From positions 43,911 through 107,910 of the forward strand of contig NZ_BMNH01000027.1 in the NCBI RefSeq assembly GCF_014646355.1: DNA of 64,000 nt, given 5' to 3'. Both the position numbers and the translations under genes were made by a program. Each line of letters begins with the position of its first letter. The stretch's first letter is position 1. Under the pieces are notes generated by a model, which saw only the letters and a list, made by a program, of their open reading frames with translations, had not been told where the DNA came from and made no database searches. The DNA is from Nonomuraea cavernae (GTDB lineage: Bacteria > Actinomycetota > Actinomycetes > Streptosporangiales > Streptosporangiaceae). This document shows positions 59,353-64,000 of this stretch, in pieces.

Positions 59353-59576
59353 GTGCCGAGGTGGAAGCGGATCGTCTTCACGCAGACGGGGTTGGTCCAG
59401 TGCCCCTTTCGCACCCCGTCACGGGCGGCCGCCCGGCATCCGGCCTCGGAGTAGTAGGAGGCGATGTAGCGCTTGGCGGCGGACTCGTCGGCCGCGGCTG
59501 CCGCGGCGGCCCCGGCGTGCGTCAGCACGGCGCCGGCGACCGCCAGGCAGGCGAGCAGTCTGGAAGAGGTGCGCAT
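59331..59576 (-). CDS. Small secreted protein, copy B (first gene of the kinase operon)
   Basis: An 81-residue exported protein with a signal peptide (SSRLLACLAVAGAVLTHAGA) and a mature part carrying two Cys (AGCRAAARDGVRKGHWTNPVC) and a TWDLWVD end. It is related to the protein at 56233 in spacing and motif but has low overall identity. The ATG at 59576 follows GGAG. Its place directly before the kinase makes it a candidate ligand, accessory sensor or regulated output of the two-component system. Confidence 0.7.
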   Translation of the reverse strand: MRTSSRLLACLAVAGAVLTHAGAAAAAAADESAAKRYIASYYSEAGCRAAARDGVRKGHWTNPVCVKTIRFHLGTWDLWVD

Positions 59577-59620
59577 GGGAGCTCCAACGAAGGAGGATCG
59601 CGGAATGTGATCACTTGATC

Positions 59621-59697
59621 ACCCATGGTAGCAATGAGCTATCAGCGATCCCCTGTTTCCGCAGATCTGCAGGGACTCCCCCTCCCCCAGCCAGGTC
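59621..59697. repeat. Imperfect direct repeat, copy A
   Basis: The segment, with core GCGATCCCCTGTTTCCGCAG from 59645, is similar to 61421-61484 (core GCGATCTTCTGTTTCCACGG from 61435), including the following CAGGG(A/G)CTCCC-rich end. The pair brackets the three low-GC genes at 59834-61309. It may be a dispersed intergenic element or the edge of an insertion. The 59577-59833 gap otherwise holds no gene I can support. Confidence 0.55.
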
Positions 59698-59833
59698 CGC
59701 GAAACGTGGGCCGTGGCCTCGCTCAGGGCGCGTCCCCGCCAGCGCGGACCTGACGCGATCGGAAAATGCCGGTAGAGGCTGCCTGCCGACCCTGGCGGCA
59801 CGAGCGACCATGCTGAGCGGCTCGGAGCATGAA

Positions 59834-60478
59834 TTACGAGCCCAACTTCAGATTGTCCGTCGAAAGTAGGGAGATTTGTTCGAGGATCGCTCTTTTCTTC
59901 CTGACGATCCGCAGCGCCGCCTGCTTGCTGGTGTCAAATGTTTCCCGCATCGGCTTCATATTTTCGTCGAATATTGCAATGAGGACTTTGGCTTGCTTTT
60001 CTGCATCCCCACGCCGCCAGGGCCACCACGAGGGCTCGATCTCGTCCAAATCCTCCTTGAGCGACAATAGAGCTACCAGAGCGTGCTTCTTGTAGGTGTT
60101 AAGGTGCTCCTCCATCACGTCAGCTATCCTGCTGAGCGTCCAGGTCGAGTCGTAGACGTCCTGTGCGTTCGGCACGATAATCGATTCCCAGTATTTCCGG
60201 AAGGCTTCAAACGCCACCCCGTCGTTCAGTTTGTCCATCGCATCGATGTGCTTCTGGTCCCGACTGTCACGGTCACGGTCCACCGACACCAGGCTGGAGC
60301 CGAGCGCTCCGTGCGGACCCAGCCAGCCCTCGACCGCCGCGTAGTATTGCGAGTTGTCGTCCGAGGGCCATCTGAATTGCATCGCGCCGTTAGCCGTCCA
60401 ACGCTCGAGGAGCTTCCGCACCTCGTCGTAACCTGCTAAGTCCTTGTGGGACGGGGTGTTCCAGAAGTCTGCGCTCAC
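59834..60478 (-). CDS. Hypothetical helical protein of the YbaB/EspC-like cassette
   Basis: A 214-residue soluble protein, mostly alpha-helical with many Asp, Glu, Lys and Trp residues and no signal peptide. I do not recognise a family. The base composition is visibly lower in GC than the surroundings, with AT-rich codons such as AAA and TTT. It overlaps the preceding small gene by four bases, so it is the third member of a cassette with EspC-like and YbaB-like genes. It may be an effector or partner of them. Confidence 0.75.
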   Translation of the reverse strand: MSADFWNTPSHKDLAGYDEVRKLLERWTANGAMQFRWPSDDNSQYYAAVEGWLGPHGALGSSLVSVDRDRDSRDQKHIDAMDKLNDGVAFEAFRKYWESIIVPNAQDVYDSTWTLSRIADVMEEHLNTYKKHALVALLSLKEDLDEIEPSWWPWRRGDAEKQAKVLIAIFDENMKPMRETFDTSKQAALRIVRKKRAILEQISLLSTDNLKLGS

Positions 60479-60849
60479 GGCGTCTCCCCTTCCGGCCTGT
60501 CGAGGGCCTTCTCGAGGCCAACAAACGCCTCAGCGAGGTTATGGTCCTCTACGGAAACCTGACTTTTGGCCATTCTTCTGAGGCCTTCTGAGCCGAGCCT
60601 CGCCATACCGGCCAGGTTCACCATTGCTTTATCCGCCGCTATAGCCGATGCATCCAGTTCCGAAGCGAGATCATCGGCGATGTACTGCGTCCAAGCGGGA
60701 TGGGCGCCGCGGTTCTCGGGCCGGAGAGCACGCCGTTCGGGGGCGGTTCTTTCGGTTTCCTCCAACATGTACACCGCATTGTTCTCCAGCAGTCTCGATC
60801 CACTCTTAAGGGAATCAGGATTCCATGTGGCGCCTTCTGGGCCGGCCAA
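60475..60849 (-). CDS. EspC/WXG100-like small helical protein
   Basis: A 124-residue protein predicted to be helical, with a weak resemblance to ESX-secretion-associated EspC/WXG100-like proteins: a long helix region, then AMVNLAGMARLGSEGLRRMA. It starts at a TTG supported by AAGGAG eight bases upstream. It overlaps the next gene by four bases. Secretion by a type VII system is a guess; no ESX machinery is in the window. Confidence 0.55.
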   Translation of the reverse strand: MAGPEGATWNPDSLKSGSRLLENNAVYMLEETERTAPERRALRPENRGAHPAWTQYIADDLASELDASAIAADKAMVNLAGMARLGSEGLRRMAKSQVSVEDHNLAEAFVGLEKALDRPEGETP

Positions 60850-60910
60850 TTAACTGTCTCCTTGTTCGGCGGCCGGTGATTTCGTGGCCGCGGTGGGCGG
60901 GATTGTCGAC

Positions 60911-61309
60911 TCAGCGGTCTTGCGACAGTTTGGCGAGCGTTTCCTGGATCTCCCGCGTTCGATACGCGTACATCTGCGCGTTCTCCTCCAGGCTCTTCCG
61001 AAGGCGCTCCTGGATGACGCGCGCCCGCTCCTCACGCAGGGGGGCGGTCGCCTGGGCGAAGCGGCGAAACCAGTCCTCCTGGGCGTTCCGCAGCGCCTCC
61101 GCAGCCAGCTCGGCCAGCTCCTCGGAGCCTCGGCGCATCACCGGGGGGTCAATCTCGACGAGCTCGACCAGCCCACTCCCGCCGATCATCACCCGGACAC
61201 TCTGATCGCCCGACCAGCCCTGCCCCACCAGATCAGCAGCCAGCTCACGCGACTCAGGAAAGACCGACTCCATGGAATAGCCCACTTCAGCCGGGTGACG
61301 CTCGTTCAT
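60911..61309 (-). CDS. YbaB/EbfC-like protein
   Basis: A 132-residue protein with a YbaB-like core: a beta stretch (VRVMIGGSGLVELVEIDPPV) followed by MRRGSEELAELAAEALRNAQ. Classical YbaB is a small nucleoid-associated protein. Actinobacterial relatives often sit beside WXG100/EspC-like genes, as here, and their role there is not known. The C-terminal 50 residues are a charged coiled-coil-like helix. The ATG at 61309 follows GGAG by five bases. Confidence 0.7.
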   Translation of the reverse strand: MNERHPAEVGYSMESVFPESRELAADLVGQGWSGDQSVRVMIGGSGLVELVEIDPPVMRRGSEELAELAAEALRNAQEDWFRRFAQATAPLREERARVIQERLRKSLEENAQMYAYRTREIQETLAKLSQDR

Positions 61310-61420
61310 CTCTACTCCGATACGGCACTCGTAGCGGCCCTGAAACCAGCATGATCCTATATAAAGATCGTCCAAGAAAGGGAGGAGTCGTCATATAGCA
61401 GCACATTGCATGTTGGATGG

Positions 61421-61484
61421 ACCCATCGGGCTGAGCGATCTTCTGTTTCCACGGACCCAGGGGCTCCCCTCCCCTCGCCGGGTC
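61421..61484. repeat. Imperfect direct repeat, copy B
   Basis: The partner of the segment at 59621-59697. Both begin ACCCAT, share GCGATC..CTGTTTCC and end in a C-rich CTCCCC tract followed by GGTC. Copy B lies between the YbaB-like gene and the AfsR/SARP remnant. Confidence 0.55.
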
Positions 61485-61485
61485 A

Positions 61486-62950
61486 TCAATCTTCGTGGAC
61501 GTCCGGCAGGTCGCAGGAGCAGCCCCATCGGCGACGCCAGTCGCTCAGCTCCCCCGCCTCGCGTACGCCGGTCCGTGTGAAGGTGCGCAGCGCGGAGCGC
61601 CAGAGGTCGTGCGCGGACGGGCAACCGTCGAGCCGGGAGCGCGCCGCGCCCAGGTCCCGGCGGGTACGGGCGGCCCAGAGATCGTGTTCCATGTCCTCCC
61701 ACTCGGTCAGGGCCAGGTGGAGGTGGGCGAGGGCCTGTTCGGGGCGTCCCGCCGCGAGATGCGCCTCACCGAGGGTGCGCAGGGCGAGCGCCGTGCCGAA
61801 CCGGTCACCCAGCTCGGCGCTCATCTCCAGCCCCGCGGCGAGCAGCCGCTCGGCCTCCGCCGTTCTCCCGGCGCGGAGCCAGACCTTGGCCAGGGCCTGG
61901 CCGGTGTAGCAGCGCAGGTGCGGGTCGGCCAGCCCGGTCGCCCGCCGGTGAGCCTCCGCGCACCACCTCTCCGCCCCCACGAGGTCTCCCCTGGCCCGGA
62001 ACACCAGACCGATGCCACGGATGGCGATGATCTCCCCGGGCTGGTGTCCGGCCAGGCGGAACGCCCGCGCCGCCAGGCTCAGCCGGCCGAGCGCCCGCCG
62101 GTCGGCGCCCAGTTCGCGATCCGCGACGCCCAGGCCGTAGCTCGCGTGCGCGACGCCCTCGCCGTCGCAGAGCTCCTCGCACATCCGCAGCCCCCGGGTC
62201 AGCAGCGGTCTCGCCTCCTCGTGCTCGCCGAGCTCCTTGTGCACGGTCCCCAGGCCGTTCAGCGCGTTCGCCTCACCGCACGCGTCGCCTAGCTCCCGGT
62301 AGAGGGCCAGCGCGCGGGTGAAGTGCCGCTTGGCGTCGGCGAACCGGTCCTCGCAGTAGCGCAGCTGTCCCAGCCCGCTCTCTGCGGCCGCCTCGGCACG
62401 GCGGCTGCCGCCGGCGCGCGCGGCCGCGTGGGCGGCGTCGAGCGCGCGGTTCCAGGGGTCGAACCGGTTGCGGACGGCGAACAGGGCGTGCACCAGCGCT
62501 TCGGTGAGGGCGTAGGCCAGCTCGTCGAACCCGGAGCGGGCGGCGCGCTCGACCAGGCCGACGAGGAACTCCTCCTCGGCGGCGAGCCAGCCGGGAGGGG
62601 GGACCACGGTGGGCTCGGCGGGCTCGGGCGGGTGGTGCCTCCTCGGCAGTGTCAAGGGCAGCCGGGGTTCCCGGACCGGCAGGTGCTTCTCGATCAGGGC
62701 GAGCTCGTCGTCGGGCCCACGAAGTCGCCGATGTCCGGCGGCAACGGGCTCGGCGGCCCCGGCAGGCCGGGCAGCAGCCGTACGTCGTCGGCGAGCACGC
62801 GCCGGTGCAGCTCGCGCAGCTCGGCGCCGGGCTCCAGGCCCAGCTCGGCGACGAGCTCTCCCCGGATCCGCTGGAAGATCTCCAGGGCCTCGCCCCTGCG
62901 GCCCGCCCGGTAGAGCGCGAGCATCAACTGGGCGGTCAGCTTCTCGGCCG
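61486..62950 (-). pseudogene. AfsR/SARP-type regulator remnant (BTAD piece plus TPR region)
   Basis: Reading leftward, 62950-62694 encodes the end of a BTAD domain (MLALYRAGRRGEALEIFQRI, GLEPGAELRELHRRVLADD) and the LPPDIGDFVG linker, then runs into a premature stop. In another frame the expected continuation DDELALIEKHLPVREPRLPL appears and leads into the 389-codon ORF 62655-61486, which holds five or more TPRs. The ATP-binding NB-ARC core between linker and TPRs is missing. The N-terminal HTH and first part of BTAD are cut off by a transposon. So the regulator is broken by truncation, frameshift and deletion; the TPR ORF might still be translated. Confidence 0.72.
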
Positions 62951-64000
62951 TAAAGACCGAGCTTGCAGCTCCTCGCCGTCGGTGGCTTCGACGGTCTGGT
63001 CCGCGTCAGGCAGCGTGACTCACTGCCCAGCCCGTCTCACCGCGTGCGGCGATGTTGCGGGCTGCGTTGACGTCGGCGTGCTCAGCGAAGCCGCACGACG
63101 TACAGGCGAAGGTTTCCTGGTCGGGCCGGTTCTTCTTGGCCACGTGCCCGCAGGCCGAGCAGGCTTGCGAGGTGTAGGCCGGGTCCACCCAGACCAGGGC
63201 GACACCGGCGCGGGCCGCCTTGTAGGCGATGAAGTGGCCGAGCTGGTGGAAACTCCATGAATGCAGCGTGACCCGCTGGGGCTTGCGGAGCCGTACCCGG
63301 TCGCGGATGCCCTGGAGATCTTCCAGGGCGATGCCTCGCCCGGTGCGTGCAGCCTCGGTCACGATGCGTCTGGCGATGGTGTGATTAAGGTCGGCGGCGA
63401 AACGTGCTTCCTTGCGGCGGCGTTTCTTCAACAGCCGTCTGGCGCTCTTGGTCTGTTTGGCCTGCAGGCGGCGGCGCAGCTCCCGGTGGCGGTGACGGAC
63501 CGCGTTCAGGGTCTTGCCGCTGTGGCGGACACCATCGCCGGTGCCGGTGGCGGTGGTGGCGATGTTGGCGATCCCCAGATCCACCCCGACAAACCCGTCC
63601 GGCGCGCGCACCGGAACGTCCGGCAGGTCGCAGGTGGCGATGAGGAACCACCTGCCATCGCGGCAGACCAGGTCTGATTCGCCCTTGCGGTGAGCGGCCA
63701 GCAGGGTGAGCTGATCGGCCGAGGCGGTGAACGCCACGCCCTTCATCCGCCCACCCACGGTCCAGATCGACACCGTCCGCGCGTCCAGCTGCCAGGACAG
63801 GCAGCGGTCGTCGAACGGCTGGGCCGCGCCGGGGCGAAAGACGATCGGCCGGGCCAGCACCCGTTCACGCCGGGCGGAGCCGGGCCTGCCCAGATGGCCG
63901 TTGCGGACATGGGCGTGCAGGGTGGTGTAGGCGTCGGCGACCTTCTTGATGACATGCTGCGCGGCCTGAGCCGCCAGCCCGTACCTGTCCTTGACCTGCC
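62950..64000 (-). mobile_element. IS200/IS605-family element, right part (partial)
   Basis: A TnpB gene running off the right edge is followed by a short noncoding end (about 62950-63005) that meets the interrupted BTAD coding sequence. A CTCGG/CCGAG hairpin is at that junction. In IS605-type elements this side carries the right end and the omegaRNA, whose guide is copied from the flanking target. The exact right-end cleavage site cannot be fixed by eye. No TnpA is in the window. Confidence 0.7.
63006..64000 (-). CDS. tnpB: TnpB RNA-guided nuclease (partial, 5' end outside window)
   Basis: The last 330 or so residues of a TnpB. All RuvC-like and zinc landmarks are present and intact: GVDLGIANIATT (first catalytic Asp), IALEDLQGIR (Glu), a zinc ribbon CSACG...CTSCG, and HADVNAARNIA (last Asp). 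The frame stays open to the window edge and the upstream part (QAAQHVIKKVADAYTTLHAH) is also TnpB-like. TnpB is a target-cleaving nuclease guided by an omegaRNA that helps the element persist. No frameshift or lost catalytic residue is seen, so it may be active. Confidence 0.9.
   Translation of the reverse strand, partial: QVKDRYGLAAQAAQHVIKKVADAYTTLHAHVRNGHLGRPGSARRERVLARPIVFRPGAAQPFDDRCLSWQLDARTVSIWTVGGRMKGVAFTASADQLTLLAAHRKGESDLVCRDGRWFLIATCDLPDVPVRAPDGFVGVDLGIANIATTATGTGDGVRHSGKTLNAVRHRHRELRRRLQAKQTKSARRLLKKRRRKEARFAADLNHTIARRIVTEAARTGRGIALEDLQGIRDRVRLRKPQRVTLHSWSFHQLGHFIAYKAARAGVALVWVDPAYTSQACSACGHVAKKNRPDQETFACTSCGFAEHADVNAARNIAARGETGWAVSHAA

Noticed and set aside
1..64000. tRNA, rRNA or riboswitch genes
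   Set aside because: No cloverleaf-like conserved tRNA arms, rRNA segments or known riboswitch cores were recognised by eye; a covariance-model scan was not possible.

Overview
The window is high-GC actinobacterial DNA. Supporting signs are the strong third-codon GC bias, frequent GTG/TTG starts, an F420-type LLM oxidoreductase, an AfsR/SARP-type regulator remnant, YbaB- and EspC-like small proteins, DeoR/PucR/NarL-type regulators and a GH6 cellulase. A soil actinomycete of the Streptosporangiaceae kind is my best guess. That is inference; no rRNA or tRNA gene is visible to test it.

Layout. 1-1.9 kb: the 3' end of a pyruvate formate-lyase gene, its activase (4-base overlap) and a CBS-BON protein behind a DosR/DevR-like box, together a hypoxia-type group. 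2.0-3.3 kb: a PhzF-like isomerase and a broken AAA-type ATPase gene. 3.4-23.1 kb: a dense catabolic island. A leftward operon encodes a flavin reductase, an HpaB-type monooxygenase, an M20 deacylase, a PuuE-like deacetylase, a YtcJ-type amidohydrolase and a C45 acyltransferase-like hydrolase. A ureohydrolase is divergent. A second leftward operon has an ATC-hydrolase-like protein, a PotDBCA-type ABC importer and a second YtcJ amidohydrolase. PucR, a third YtcJ amidohydrolase, a tandem Rid protein and an XRE-cupin regulator complete it. Three promoter regions of this island share a triplet of CTGCAG-like hexamers at about 10-bp steps, suggesting one regulon. The set looks like uptake and stepwise dismantling of an amide- and guanidine-bearing, possibly aromatic, compound; the substrate is not known.

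23.4-28.7 kb: small housekeeping-type enzymes (MBL fold, DinB, SDR, RmlD-like, two VOC proteins), then a stretch of decayed gene fragments with a 39-bp duplication. 28.7-35.5 kb: a secreted beta-propeller protein, a secreted CBM-GH6 cellulase, and a YdjC-like deacetylase plus GPH transporter pair divergent from a TetR regulator. 35.5-43.9 kb: a membrane Ser/Thr kinase, an orphan DesK-type histidine kinase, a DEAD-box helicase, an Orn/Lys/Arg decarboxylase and a DUF5713 protein. 44.0-45.5 kb: an LLM oxidoreductase and a ketosteroid-isomerase-like protein, each preceded by a KstR-like box. A tandem repeat lies at 45.49-45.61 kb. 45.6-49.5 kb: an amino-acid-type ABC importer with a FAD amine oxidase. 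Divergent from it, 49.9-56.1 kb carries DeoR, an FGGY kinase, a GlpA-like FAD/[2Fe-2S] oxidase, an HcnB-like oxidase and a DadA-like dehydrogenase.

56.2-59.6 kb: a NarL-type two-component system flanked on both sides by two related tiny secreted proteins, one of them in the same operon as the kinase. 59.8-61.3 kb: a lower-GC three-gene cassette (YbaB-like, EspC-like, unknown) bracketed by an imperfect direct repeat. 61.5-64.0 kb: an AfsR/SARP-type regulator gene broken by deletion, frameshift and an IS200/IS605-type TnpB element that runs off the right edge.
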